Of a stretch of 64,000 nucleotides of DNA, positions 44,673 through 57,683 are shown one piece after another (position 1 is the first letter of the stretch; the number at the start of each line of letters is the position of its first letter). Origin of the DNA: Artemisia argyi (taxonomy: Eukaryota; Streptophyta; Magnoliopsida; Asterales; Asteraceae); contig CM060693.1 in assembly GCA_030686995.1 (NCBI GenBank), positions 109,021,243-109,085,242 of the forward strand, in the 5' to 3' direction. A program made the position numbers and the translations under genes. The notes under the pieces were generated by a model. The model was given only the letters and a program-made list of their open reading frames with translations, was not told the DNA's origin and did no database searches.

Positions 44673-45008
44673 TGTTAGGATCGTATTTTGTTTATAAAAA
44701 GTGTCGGTCATTAATGTGTTGTAATAGGTTGCTTTAGAATATCATTATGACAAAGTTTATGTTTAGTATTCATGTTTTGTAGAAGTCTAAGGGCTACTAA
44801 TGTAATAATGTCAAAGATATGTGAAGCCCTAGACAACCATTATAAATACTCTTGTAATCCTCATGGAAGAGGTTGGTTCTCTTAGTAATAACATTGTCTC
44901 ATTATTTCACACACTAGAGTTCCCACCCACTCTCTCTTTCTCTACTTACTTTCTCTCTCTAGATTAGGCGAGATTCATAAGTGATTAAGGTTGTTCTATG
45001 GTCCTACA
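44673..45008 (+). repeat. 5' LTR of element C (336 bp)
   Basis: TGTTAGG to CCTACA. TATAAATAC at about 44842 is the likely TATA box, followed by a CT-rich stretch (44932-44960). Confidence 0.92.
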
Positions 45009-45010
45009 AG

Positions 45011-45018
45011 TGGTATCA
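45011..45018 (+). other. Primer-binding site of element C
   Basis: TGGTATCA two bases after the LTR, matching the initiator-Met PBS for eight bases and then diverging (atcacc). Confidence 0.75.
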
Positions 45019-45097
45019 ATCACCTAGGGATAATATTAGGTTGTTTTAGATCATTTTTTGGTGAATAATCTCGTGTTTTGGGCTGTTTTTACGTATT

Positions 45098-46509
45098 TGA
45101 TGAGGCGAAAAATGAACCACTTTTAGGGGGTCATTTAAACCCGGAATTGAATTCATTTGATCAAATATTGCCCTAAATCATTCCTTTTGTGATTTTAGGT
45201 ACTTTGGGAGAGAAATCTGGAAAAGGAAGCAATTCGGACGTTTTTGGAGCATAAAAGTGAAGAAAACGCCAAAGTCTTAATTTTCCTTGCTGGGAACAGT
45301 AGGTGACGGCGTCAAGAAGGAATTTCTAGCGGCGTCAAGAGTAATTTCCATGACGACTCAGTACAGAATTGAAGGCGTCACGAAGTAGGGCGTCAAGAGT
45401 AAAATGCATGACGGCCTGGAAACACATAACACATGACGGCGTCAAAAGTAGATCAAGGCAGTCCGAGAAGTATTTTGGCGGCGAGATGACGGCATCAACG
45501 ATTTTGTCTTGACGCCGTCAGACCCTATTTCCTATATATAGTTTTCTAATTTTTACACATAAAAGAGAGAAGTTTTGGAGAAACCCTAAGGCCGAACTTA
45601 GTACGAATTTTACAGGTTTTTCAAGGGTTCTCAGCCCTTGAACCCTTTCATGTGTAATTGAGATAAGTGTTCTTTTAATTCAATCAATATGTCTATGTGT
45701 TGGTTGTCTATATCTTGTTCTTGTCTTAATTCCATCATGCTAGGCTAGATCTATCTTGTGTTTGCTTGGATCTAATGAAACCTAGATGTTAATTATGTGT
45801 TGATTACTTGTTTATGGTTGTATTGGATGAATGATTTCGATGTTAGGCTTAAGAAAACTGGCAGATCTCCATATGGTAACATGCTTGAACGTCTTAGGAA
45901 ACATGAACTGACGTGCACTAGGTTTTATTGGTTGTATTTAATGCATGAGTAAATTCTAATGATCCCATGTTAAGAGCTTCTTAGCCGGCTCGACATAGGA
46001 GTGAAGTAGGCACTCATAGGATTGGGGAATTAAGTGCGCCACCCCATGAATGGCATTAAGGAATACAATCCGTTATCCACGCAACTATAACAAGTAATTA
46101 ACGTGTAAAATATATCTAGGGAGTAGTGAAATTTAAGTAAACACAACTTCTCCACTTATTGCTCACAACCTTAGTTTAATTTAGTCTATTTTCATTTCTA
46201 GTATTTTATTTTGATTGCATCTTTAGTATTGGGTTAGTTGACTAGCAACTAATTCCGCCCAAATCCTTCAAACCCGAGATTTTTACTTGCTTTCTAAAAA
46301 ATTATAAAAATACAAAAATAATCATCCCTCATCTTTAGAACTAGTATTTAGGTTTTCTAATCCTAGCGACACTATTCCTAGCTGAACGATCAATCCCCCG
46401 GTACTTGTCACTATACTATACTACAACGATCAGGTACACTGCCTGGTGGGGGTTGTAAGCTTCTCAAGATCCCTTGAGAGGTAAAGCCTGGTGCGATTCC
46501 CACGTATCA
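45098..46509 (+). repeat. 5' LTR of element B (1412 bp)
   Basis: TGATGAGG to GTATCA. About 98% identical to the 3' copy (roughly 30 differences seen). U3 holds the TGACG cluster; TATATATAG at about 45534 is the likely TATA box. Confidence 0.95.
45300..45525 (+). promoter_or_regulatory. TGACGGCGTCA cluster upstream of the TATA box in element B LTR
   Basis: Nine TGACG/CGTCA sites in about 220 bp, including complete TGACGGCGTCA and TGACGCCGTCA forms, end about 15 bp before CCTATATATAG. The same array recurs at 51640-51865 and in element F. Confidence 0.6.
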
Positions 46510-46510
46510 A

Positions 46511-46535
46511 GTTTTTGGCGCCGCAGCCCGGGGAA
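46511..46535 (+). other. Primer-binding site of element B
   Basis: Begins a few bases inside the LTR: TTTTTGGCGCCG followed by CAGCCCGGGGA. It resembles the tRNA-Asp-complementary TGGCGCCGTTGCCGGGGA of Athila/Tat elements, with changes in the middle. Confidence 0.75.
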
Positions 46536-46680
46536 TAGTTATTGTCTAGGTTAGAATCTCTTTTTATTAGGTCTACTTGCTAGATTCCTTTCTAGTAAGA
46601 TTTTATTTTTATTTTTAGGATTTCTTTAGTCTATCTTATTTCTTTGTGTCTTTGTTCGTAACTCTTCACCACCCGACATC

Positions 46681-48741
46681 ATGGATGATGGGAACATCTT
46701 TGAACCCGTCATCTCACCACAACAAAACCCACCACTAGAACCTCTTAGGCCCCGAACCTTAGGAGAATATTCCCGACCTAGCTACCAAGGCTACCGAAAC
46801 ACCATTGAGCTCACCGGAGCCAATGTGACCCCCTTGCGATCCGACACCATCCGGTTGGTTCAAAGCGGATGTGCATTCCATGGACTTCGTTCCGAAGATC
46901 CAAACCAACATCTTAAGGACTTCCTTAAAATCGTAGATTCCATAGACCTAGATGTTGAAACTAGAGAGACAACCCGATTACGCCTATTCCAATTCTCTCT
47001 AGGGGATCAAGCTAGTCAATGGCTTGAGCGTTTACCCGCGGGATCCATCACCACATGGGATGATCTCACCAGTCGTTTCCTTGCTCAAATTTTCCCACCG
47101 GGAAGAACTACTAAGCTTAGAAATGACATCTTGATGTTCCAACAACGTCCAAATGAATCTCTTTATGAAGCATGGACTCGTTTCAAGGACTTACTCCAAA
47201 AAGTCCCTCATCATGGCATAGATCTTTGGCTCCAAGTCCAAATCTTTTATGACCATATCGATCTCTCCACGAGGCGAGCCATTGACCAATCGGCCGGTGG
47301 TAAGCTACGTGATCTAAGTGCGGAACAATCATGGGAACTCATAGAAGATCTTGCTCTCTATGAAAACGAAAGTTGGAATGATCCCCGTGATTTGAACAAA
47401 ACGGTCAAGGCAATATCTTTGCCTTCGAACAATTCTAGCACTCCCGACCGTAGGATCATGGAACTTGAGGAGCAAGTCAAGTTTCTCATGAAATCTTACG
47501 AAGCTCCTAAGCCTTCAAGCCAAGTGAACAAAATCACTTCTTCATGCAAATTATGTAGTGGTCCCCACGACACTCGTGATTGTGTGGAACTCCCCGGAAC
47601 AGCTTTTGGGAACTACGCATCCACGCGTACCGACGAAGCGGGAGATAAGTGGTACACTTTCAAGCCCGAGCCAAACCCTTACAATGATTCATACAACCCC
47701 TCTTGGAAAAATCACCCAAACCTTAGGTGGAAACAAAATCAACCCAATTCTTCCAATCCGCCTAATCGTTACCAACCAAACGGTCCACCCTCCAACCGTA
47801 CTTTCAACAACAATCCTTCTAACAACTATGGTAGTACCAACAATCTTGAAGGATTGATGTCAAAATTCATGGCATCTCAAGAAGCTCGCATAGCTAGGTT
47901 TGAAACCGAATTCAACCAACAACAAACGGAGATGACCAACAAGATTGACCACTTGTTGAAAGCCCTCAACAACCAAGCGTTAGCCACACCTAGGAAGGAC
48001 ACTAGGGACACCAATAACGGAATCCAAATTAAGGATCCCTCATCATCCAAACATGTCCACTTCGTCAATGTTGTCACCACTAAACCAATAAATAAGGAGA
48101 TAGAAGAAAGTGACAAGGATGAAGTTGGAGTAGAAACCGAGACTAGGGATGAAAGTAGGGAGGTTGAGGTTAATAAGGGAGAAGAATTAGAGGAAGTAGA
48201 AGCTATAGAGAAATACTTTGATAAGATGCCTACCAAGGAAGAACGGGAATACCATAAGGATTTATTCGATAGTCCCGAGAGACCATATATCCTGGGCACA
48301 CCCCTTATCAAAATGGGAGACCCCTCTAACATTAACATACCATGCAATATCGGGCACATGCATATATGGAAAGCTTATATAGATCTGAGATCCCCTGTAA
48401 ACATCATGACTAGGACTTATTACAATTGGGTGATGAAGAAACAACTTGATTTTAGGATGATGCCCAATAGGAATTTGATAAGTAATTTTGTAGGAAGAGT
48501 GAAGGTATTGCATGTGATTATAGGTAATCTCACCTATGAGATCAATTTTATGATAGTAGAAGGCACTCGTCCGGTGATAGATGATTGCCTAAGCCAAGTA
48601 ATATTTGGAAAACCATTTGTTGAGGCCACTAGGATGAGTTATGACCCGACTCTAGGGATAGTTAGATTCAAGGAAGAAAATGATGAGGTTGCCTATCAAA
48701 TGCCTTACAAATTGAGCAATACCTCCTCCTCTCTAATATAG
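46681..48741 (+). CDS. Element B gag-protease
   Basis: 686 codons, uninterrupted. The retrotransposon gag domain spans about residues 95-230 (FSLGDQASQWLERLP, TTWDDLTSRFLAQIFPP, LYEAWTRFKDLLQKVPHHG). A zinc-knuckle-like CKLCSGPHDTRDC has a one-residue short C-H spacing, as in Athila gags. After an N/P-rich linker, a coiled-coil stretch (RIARFETEFNQQQTEM) and an acidic region comes the aspartic protease fold at ~560-680, where the active-site triplet normally D-(L/T/S)-G reads DLRS and the flap-side motif FGKPF remains. The Gly-to-Arg change should inactivate the protease. The gag is probably still translatable. Confidence 0.88.
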   Translation: MDDGNIFEPVISPQQNPPLEPLRPRTLGEYSRPSYQGYRNTIELTGANVTPLRSDTIRLVQSGCAFHGLRSEDPNQHLKDFLKIVDSIDLDVETRETTRLRLFQFSLGDQASQWLERLPAGSITTWDDLTSRFLAQIFPPGRTTKLRNDILMFQQRPNESLYEAWTRFKDLLQKVPHHGIDLWLQVQIFYDHIDLSTRRAIDQSAGGKLRDLSAEQSWELIEDLALYENESWNDPRDLNKTVKAISLPSNNSSTPDRRIMELEEQVKFLMKSYEAPKPSSQVNKITSSCKLCSGPHDTRDCVELPGTAFGNYASTRTDEAGDKWYTFKPEPNPYNDSYNPSWKNHPNLRWKQNQPNSSNPPNRYQPNGPPSNRTFNNNPSNNYGSTNNLEGLMSKFMASQEARIARFETEFNQQQTEMTNKIDHLLKALNNQALATPRKDTRDTNNGIQIKDPSSSKHVHFVNVVTTKPINKEIEESDKDEVGVETETRDESREVEVNKGEELEEVEAIEKYFDKMPTKEEREYHKDLFDSPERPYILGTPLIKMGDPSNINIPCNIGHMHIWKAYIDLRSPVNIMTRTYYNWVMKKQLDFRMMPNRNLISNFVGRVKVLHVIIGNLTYEINFMIVEGTRPVIDDCLSQVIFGKPFVEATRMSYDPTLGIVRFKEENDEVAYQMPYKLSNTSSSLI

Positions 48742-51439
<2,698 letters not shown>

Positions 51440-52847
51440 TGATGAGGCAAAAAATGAACCACTTTTAGGGGGTCATTTAAGCACGGAATTGAATTTATTT
51501 GATCAAATATTGCCCTAAATCTTTCCTTTTGTGATTTTAGGTATTTGGGAGAGAAATCTGGAAAAGGAAGCAATTCGGACGTTTTTGGAGCATAAAAGTG
51601 AAGAAAACGCCAAAGTCTTAATTTTCCTTGCTGGGAACAGTAGGTGATGGCGTCAAGAAGGAATTTCTGACGACGTCAAGAGTAATTTCCATGACGACCC
51701 AGTACAGAATTGAAGGCGTCACGAAGTAGGGCGTCAAGAGTAAAATGCATGACGGCCTGGAAACACATAACACATGACGGCGTCAAAAGTAGATCAAGGC
51801 AGTCCGAGAAGTATTTTGGCGGCGAGATGACGGCGTCACCGATTTTGTCTTGACGCCGTCAGACCCTATTTCCTATAAATAGTTTTCTAATTTTTACACA
51901 TAAAAGAGAGAAGTTTTGGAGAAACCCTAAGGCCGAACTTAGTACGAATTTTACAGGTTTTTCAAGGGTTCTCAGCCCTTGAACCCTTTCATGTGTAATT
52001 GAGATAAGTGTTCTTTTAATTCAATCAATATGTCTATGTGTTGGTTGTCTATATCTTGTTCTTGTCTTAATTACATCATGCTAGGCTAGATCTATCTTGT
52101 GTTTGCTTGGATCTAATGAAACCTAGATGTTAATTATGTGTTGATTACTTGTTTATGGTTGTATTGGATGAATGATTTCGATGTTAGGCTTAAGAAAACT
52201 GGCAGATCTCCATATGGTAACATGCTTGAACGTCTTAGGAAACATGAACTGACGTGCACTAGGTTTTATTGGTTGTATTTAATGCATGAGTAAATTCTAA
52301 TGATCCCATGTTAGGAGCTTCTTAGCTGGCTCGACATAGGAGTGAAGTAGGCACTCATAGGATTGGGGAATTAAGTGCGCCACCCCATGAATGGTATTAA
52401 TGAATACAATCCGTCATCCACGCAACTATAACAAGTAATTAACGTGTAAAAGATATCTAGGGAGTAGTGAAATCTAAGTAAACACAACTTCTCCACTTAT
52501 TACTCACAACCTTAGTTTAATTTAGTCTATTTTCATTTCTAGTATTTTATTTTGATTGCATCTTTAGTATTGGGTTAGTTGACTAGCAACTAATTCCGCC
52601 CAAATCCTTCAAACCCGAGATTTTTACTTGCTTTCTAAAAAATAAAAATACAAAAATAATCATCCCTCATCTTTAGAACTAGTATTTAGGTTTTCTAATC
52701 CTAGCGACACTATTCCTAGCTGAACGATCAATTCCCTGGTACTTGTCACTATACTATACTACAATGATCAGGTACACTGCCTGGTGGGGGTTAGAAGCTT
52801 CTCAAGATCCCTTGAGAGGTAAAGCCTGGTGCGATTCTCACGTATCA
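51440..52847 (+). repeat. 3' LTR of element B (1408 bp)
   Basis: TGATGAGG to GTATCA, followed by gtatt. TATAAATAG replaces the TATATATAG of the 5' copy. Confidence 0.95.
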
Positions 52848-52854
52848 GTATTCA

Positions 52855-53241
52855 GCGAGTTAGGAGCCCTAGAATATCGAGTTAGCTGCTGTTTTATCGA
52901 GTTAGGGTGGTTTACTATCGAGTTAAGGTGGTTTATCGAGTTAGGGTGGTTTATCGAGTAAGCATTTCTGCCTATCGAGTTAGCCGGATACTTATCGAGT
53001 TAGTAAGACTCTTATCGAGTTACATACGTTTTGTCGAGTTAGGCTGGTTCAACCTTATCGTTTATCGAGTAAGGATTTCACTGGGCTTTACTAAACGAAA
53101 CGCTGCCAAAATTTCATTAGATTATCGAGTTAAGCTTCTTCTATCGAGTAAGAAGTAATCTACCGAGTAATAAGGTCTTATCGAGTTAGTGAACATTACC
53201 GAGTAACAAAGCTTTACCGAGTTAACAACCATTACCGAGTT
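52855..53241 (+). repeat. Leader of element C: 18 dispersed copies of TATCGAGTTA
   Basis: A 10-base motif (T)(A)(T/C)CGAGT(T/A)A recurs about 18 times in 390 bp, spaced 10-40 bp apart, all in the same orientation, between PBS and gag. The remaining leader (53242-53656) is AT-rich with AAAATTTT phrases and no gene. Confidence 0.9.
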
Positions 53242-53656
53242 ATCAAAAAAAATCAATTTAATTTTTAATTTTTTTGGCGGGAAAATTTGAGTAAAATTTA
53301 ATTTTTACAGGAGACTAAACGTTCAATTTTTACGCGAGATTCAAATTTTGGTCTAACGTTAAAAATTTTGACCCAAAAATCAAATTTTTAGGCCAAAATT
53401 TAATTTTTTTCGGTAAAATTTTGCGTCAAAATTTTTAAAAACTCAAAATTTTCTAGTAACCTTAGAATTGCATTTCAAGGTGATTTTCAAATTTTAGGAA
53501 AGAAAATTTTCAAATTCAATTTTTGGAGGGAAAATACGAAATCACTAAAATCAACCAAGAACGTTTTCAACTTCACCAGAACATCTAATCTACAACAACA
53601 ACCTTTGTTATCTTTCAAAAGATCCTCATAACAACGTTTCACTTTGAATTCAAATC

Positions 53657-56089
53657 ATGGCAACTCAACAAGATATTCATGCTGCCGGTGCCGAAAATCG
53701 ACCTCCAATGCTTGAAAAAGGTGGATATCTTCCATGGACAAGCCACATGCTTCGTTACATCAAAACAAAGCATGATGGTAAACTAATGATCAAATCCATT
53801 AAAGAGGGTCCATTTAAGCCAAGACAAGTTCAAGATGAAGGCAATCTGAATACAACACCTCCCACTCAACCATTCATGCGTGACCAAACAGAAGAAGATT
53901 ACACAGATGAAGACAAGAAGCAGATCGCCGCTGATGATATGACAATGCATTTAATCCAACTTGGATTACCACGCGAGATCTTTGCTGCGGTTGACAGCTG
54001 TGAAACTGCTTATGATATGTGGGAACGCATTAGAAGGATATGTCATGGAACAGAAATTGGGCAACAAGACATTGAAAACAAACTTCTAACTGAATGGGAG
54101 AACTTCACATCCACTAAAGGTGAACAGATTGAATCCTACTACACAAGGTTTTGCACTTTGATGAATGAGTTAATCAGAAACAAGTTGACACCACGAACAA
54201 TTGCAACAAACATCAAATTCATCAATAACCTTCCAGAAGAATGGGGTCGTTATGTTACAATTGTCAACCAAACAAAGGATTTACATCAGGTGAATTATGA
54301 TCAACTCTATGACTTTCTGAAGCAAAACCAAGCTGAGGCAAATGAAGTAAGGAAAGAAAGATTGGCAAAGAATCATGATCCTCTCGCATTAATTGCTACT
54401 ACACCAACACCGTTACTAGTGAACACACAACAACCATCATCATCTTCCACTCAAAACTACATGCAACCATCATGCATTCAACAACCAACACCGGTCTACC
54501 AACAACAATTCTACCCACAGCAACAACATGTTATTCCACAACAACAATACCCACAATTCCAAGAACCAGAATTCACTGAAAATGATGAAGCTACTGCAGC
54601 CTTGACTCAAGCATTTGCTTTACTGACAAAGGCATTCCAAGGACGTTATTCTACACCAACAAACAACAACCAAAGGATTTCATCAAACACTCGCAACAAG
54701 CAGATTGCTCAGCCGAGTTTCAATATGGGCAACGGAGGCCAAATGGTTGGAGTTTATGGGAATCAGCAGGGATATGCTACTGGATTTCATATGGGTGATC
54801 AGAATATGCAGAATGCATGTCAGTATGCAGGGAATCAGTATGGTCAGTATGCAGGGAATCAGATGGGTCAGTTTTTTAGCAATCAGAGGGGTCAGAATGT
54901 TGGTAATCAGGCAATGGGTAATCAAAATAGGAGTGTTGCAGCTCCAGTTGTTGGGAATAATGTAAATGTGAATCAGGTTAATCCGGTAAAGTGTTTCAAC
55001 TGTCAGGGTGTAGGTCATATGGCAAGGAACTGTCCTACTAAGCCGAACAAAAGAGACCCAGCGTACTTGCAGAAAGCATTGTTGTTGGCACAAAAGAATG
55101 AGGTAGGGTTTCATTTGAACACAGAGGAGAATGATTTTATGGCTCTTATGGATGACATGGAAGACATAGAGGATATCGATGCGAACTGCATATTCATGGC
55201 GAATCTTCAGGAAGCTAAGTATGACACGGATTCTGGCACACTTCCTGTTTATGACACCAATGCACCATCTGAGGTATCTAACTTCAACACATGTCACAAT
55301 AATGATATATTTAATATGTCTCCTCTTGAGGAACAGCATTCTGAGAAGCTAGCATCTACTTATGATACATACCTGGACACGCCAAGTAGTAGTAATACTC
55401 CTTCAGCAACTCCAATTGTGAATTATAATGGAGGCTTTGTTTCACAACATGCTAAGAATGATGAGGAAACACGTGCTTTGTTTGAATCATTATTGAACAA
55501 TTGTTGTATTGAAATTGAAAATGTAAAAAAGGTCAATCGCGATGTTAAGGCCGCGAATGTTAAATTGACGGCTGATCTTGAGAGTTACAAGGAAAATGTT
55601 AAAGCTTTTGAGTTTCAAAACAAAAGATTGTTTGAATTAGAAACTGGTTATCAAAATTCCGTTTCAAGGGAAAAACTTTTGCAAATCAAGTTTGATACAC
55701 TTGATGTTAATTCTTTCAAGAAGATAAAATCTTTAAACGCGGAAATTTCTGATTTACAAAACCAACTTTCTAAACAAAAATCAGCTTATACCAAACTTGA
55801 AAAAGAAAGGGATGAGTTGAAAAAGGAATTTGCAAAGAAAGAAGATAAACTTTTGGATGAAATCATAGAGTCAGAACACAAGATTGCAAAACTAGAAGAA
55901 TTAGTGGTTAAAAAGGGTCAGTCAAGTCAAACAATGAATATGATTGCTAATCAAACTAATCCGATTTACCACACAAAACATAAAATGGCTCTAGGGAACA
56001 AAACTCCTTGTAATCTCAAGAAAGCTCAGCAAGAACAAAATTGTTTGTTTAATGGAAATGTTTGTTTACTAAGCATGATCCTCCTATAG
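53657..56089 (+). CDS. Element C gag (with start of pol)
   Basis: 810 codons from MATQQDIHAAG. The copia gag core spans about residues 15-240 (YLPWTSHMLRYI, LIQLGLPREIFAAVDS, ETAYDMWERI, WENFTSTKGEQIESYYTRF). A Q/P-rich segment follows at ~255-300 and Q-G-N repeats (GNQMGQ type) at ~355-440. The CCHC knuckle CFNCQGVGHMARNC is at ~445, and a long coiled-coil region at ~610-760 (ENVKKVNRDVKAANVKL and onward). The frame is lost near 56062 by a one-base gain, and the continuation is in the next entry. Gag of this length with a C-terminal coiled coil is typical of SIRE/Maximus-like elements. Confidence 0.85.
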   Translation: MATQQDIHAAGAENRPPMLEKGGYLPWTSHMLRYIKTKHDGKLMIKSIKEGPFKPRQVQDEGNLNTTPPTQPFMRDQTEEDYTDEDKKQIAADDMTMHLIQLGLPREIFAAVDSCETAYDMWERIRRICHGTEIGQQDIENKLLTEWENFTSTKGEQIESYYTRFCTLMNELIRNKLTPRTIATNIKFINNLPEEWGRYVTIVNQTKDLHQVNYDQLYDFLKQNQAEANEVRKERLAKNHDPLALIATTPTPLLVNTQQPSSSSTQNYMQPSCIQQPTPVYQQQFYPQQQHVIPQQQYPQFQEPEFTENDEATAALTQAFALLTKAFQGRYSTPTNNNQRISSNTRNKQIAQPSFNMGNGGQMVGVYGNQQGYATGFHMGDQNMQNACQYAGNQYGQYAGNQMGQFFSNQRGQNVGNQAMGNQNRSVAAPVVGNNVNVNQVNPVKCFNCQGVGHMARNCPTKPNKRDPAYLQKALLLAQKNEVGFHLNTEENDFMALMDDMEDIEDIDANCIFMANLQEAKYDTDSGTLPVYDTNAPSEVSNFNTCHNNDIFNMSPLEEQHSEKLASTYDTYLDTPSSSNTPSATPIVNYNGGFVSQHAKNDEETRALFESLLNNCCIEIENVKKVNRDVKAANVKLTADLESYKENVKAFEFQNKRLFELETGYQNSVSREKLLQIKFDTLDVNSFKKIKSLNAEISDLQNQLSKQKSAYTKLEKERDELKKEFAKKEDKLLDEIIESEHKIAKLEELVVKKGQSSQTMNMIANQTNPIYHTKHKMALGNKTPCNLKKAQQEQNCLFNGNVCLLSMILL

Positions 56090-57443
56090 TTCGTGATTCT
56101 GTGGAAATGATTGAATTGTTCGAAGAGTCTAGTGATGCTAAAAAGGACAACAATATAAATCCTAATGCGTGTGCCTCAACTTCTACAGGATTAGACAGCA
56201 CCTCTAGGAGCAGCAGACTAAAGCCTAGGAGCAATACAAGGAACAATAGAGTCTCATCTGCATCTACGAGTAGTAGCAAGAATAAAGTTGAAGAAGTAGA
56301 AGAACACCCTAGGAATTTATCGCTTTGTAATAAGAGACATGTTTCATTTGAATGTAATGTCGAGAGTACTGGTTCTAATGCATGTAATGACACTGTTTGT
56401 TTAATATGCAAGAAATGCTTAAATAATGATGTTCATGATGAATGTGTTTCTAAGAATGTGAATGTTACGCCTGAACAGAAGAGCATTTTGAAAGGTCCTA
56501 GTGCAAAATCTAGATTTGTTGGAAACCTAATTAAAAGAATTAGGAACACCACTAATAGTCGCACGCCTAGGAACTATCTTAAGTATTGTGTTTGGATTCC
56601 AACGGGTAGAAAATTTATATTCAAGGATGGCAAATTTGAAATAGTTCAAGCTAAACAAGTAGCAACTATCTATGAGTGTGATTTGGAATGTACCCCTAAC
56701 CCCATGGAACCTAATTCGAAACGGTTTCCAAATATAAACTCTTCTGTTATTGGCACATTATCGAAATATGTCTTTGGATCATCGACTCGGGTTGCTCCAA
56801 GCACATGACCGGGAACTTAAAGCTGCTGATCAATTTCGTTTGGAAATTTATGGGAACTGTACGCTTTGGAAATGATCATGTAGCAGCTATTCTGGGCTTT
56901 GGAGATATTCAGTTTGGGAATTTTTTGATCACTCGAGTTTACTACGTCGAAGGGTTGGGACACAATTTGTTTTCATTTGGGCAGTTTTGTGATGCAGATT
57001 TAGAAGTTGCATTCAGGAGAAACACGGCTTTTATTAGAAATTTGGTTGGTGATGATCTCTTAACTGATAATCGTAGTACAAACTTGTATGCTATCGACAT
57101 CAACCAAATGGCTTCTACGACACCAATTTGTCTTATGACAAGGGCAACCGAAACTAAGTCCTGGCTATGGCATAGACGTTTATCCCATCTCAACTTCGAC
57201 ACGATCAACAAGTTAGCCAAAGACAACATCGTCAACGGTCTTCCTAAGTTCAAATACACCAAGGATCATCTACGTCCATCATGCGAACAAGGAAAAAGCA
57301 AAAGAGCATCATATAAACCTAAAACCGTACCTAGTTCGGAAGAAAGGTTACATTTGTTGCACGTGGACTTATGTGGCCCAATGAGAGTTGAAAGCATTAA
57401 TGGGAAAAAGTATATTCTTGTTATCGTTGATGATTATTCATGA
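56062..57443 (+). CDS. Element C protease, gag-pre-integrase and start of integrase (broken)
   Basis: Two overlapping frames. 56062-56808 carries a serine-rich linker and a cysteine cluster. A shift near 56770 moves the frame so that the protease motif DSGCSKHMTGN (about 56781-56815) joins 56805-57443. There the zinc-binding LWHRRLSHLNF and HLLHVDLCGP, with the first integrase aspartate, follow. The frame ends in TGA (57441-57443) directly after IVDDYS, where relatives continue, so this is a nonsense change. Confidence 0.8.
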
Positions 57444-57677
57444 TATACATGGGTAAAGTTTTTGAGATCAAAAGACGAAGCACCAAGCATCATCATCATC
57501 TTTCTAAAGCGTATTCAAGTTCTACTTCAAGCTCCAGTAAGGATTGTAAGAACAGATAATGGCACAGAATTCACAAATCAGGAGTTAAGAACCTATTTTG
57601 AAGATGTTGGAATCACTCACCAAACATCAATTGTTAGAACTCCACAGCAGAATAGGGTAGTTGAAAGAAGAAACTGA
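57444..57677 (+). CDS. Element C integrase core, between two stop codons
   Basis: Same frame as the preceding piece: YTWVKFLRSKDE, the second catalytic aspartate in RTDNGTEF, and TPQQNRVVERRN with the catalytic glutamate. A second TGA (57675-57677) cuts it. Confidence 0.85.
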   Translation, partial: YTWVKFLRSKDEAPSIIIIFLKRIQVLLQAPVRIVRTDNGTEFTNQELRTYFEDVGITHQTSIVRTPQQNRVVERRN

Positions 57678-57683
57678 ACTTTT

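Noticed and set aside
47558..47857. 99-codon frame inside element B gag
   Set aside because: Alternative-frame shadow of the N/P-rich gag linker.
52743..53158. Repetitive frames (YRV, ELGWF phrases) in the leader of element C
   Set aside because: Produced by the TATCGAGTTA nucleotide repeats; begins within another element's LTR and crosses the junction.
52855..53241. CRISPR-like array
   Set aside because: Repeat core only 10 bases, irregular spacing, plant retrotransposon leader; not a CRISPR.
54683..55339. 218-codon antisense frame over element C gag
   Set aside because: Shadow of the repetitive QGN-rich gag coding sequence; no promoter or poly(A) signal like that of the antisense gene in element E.
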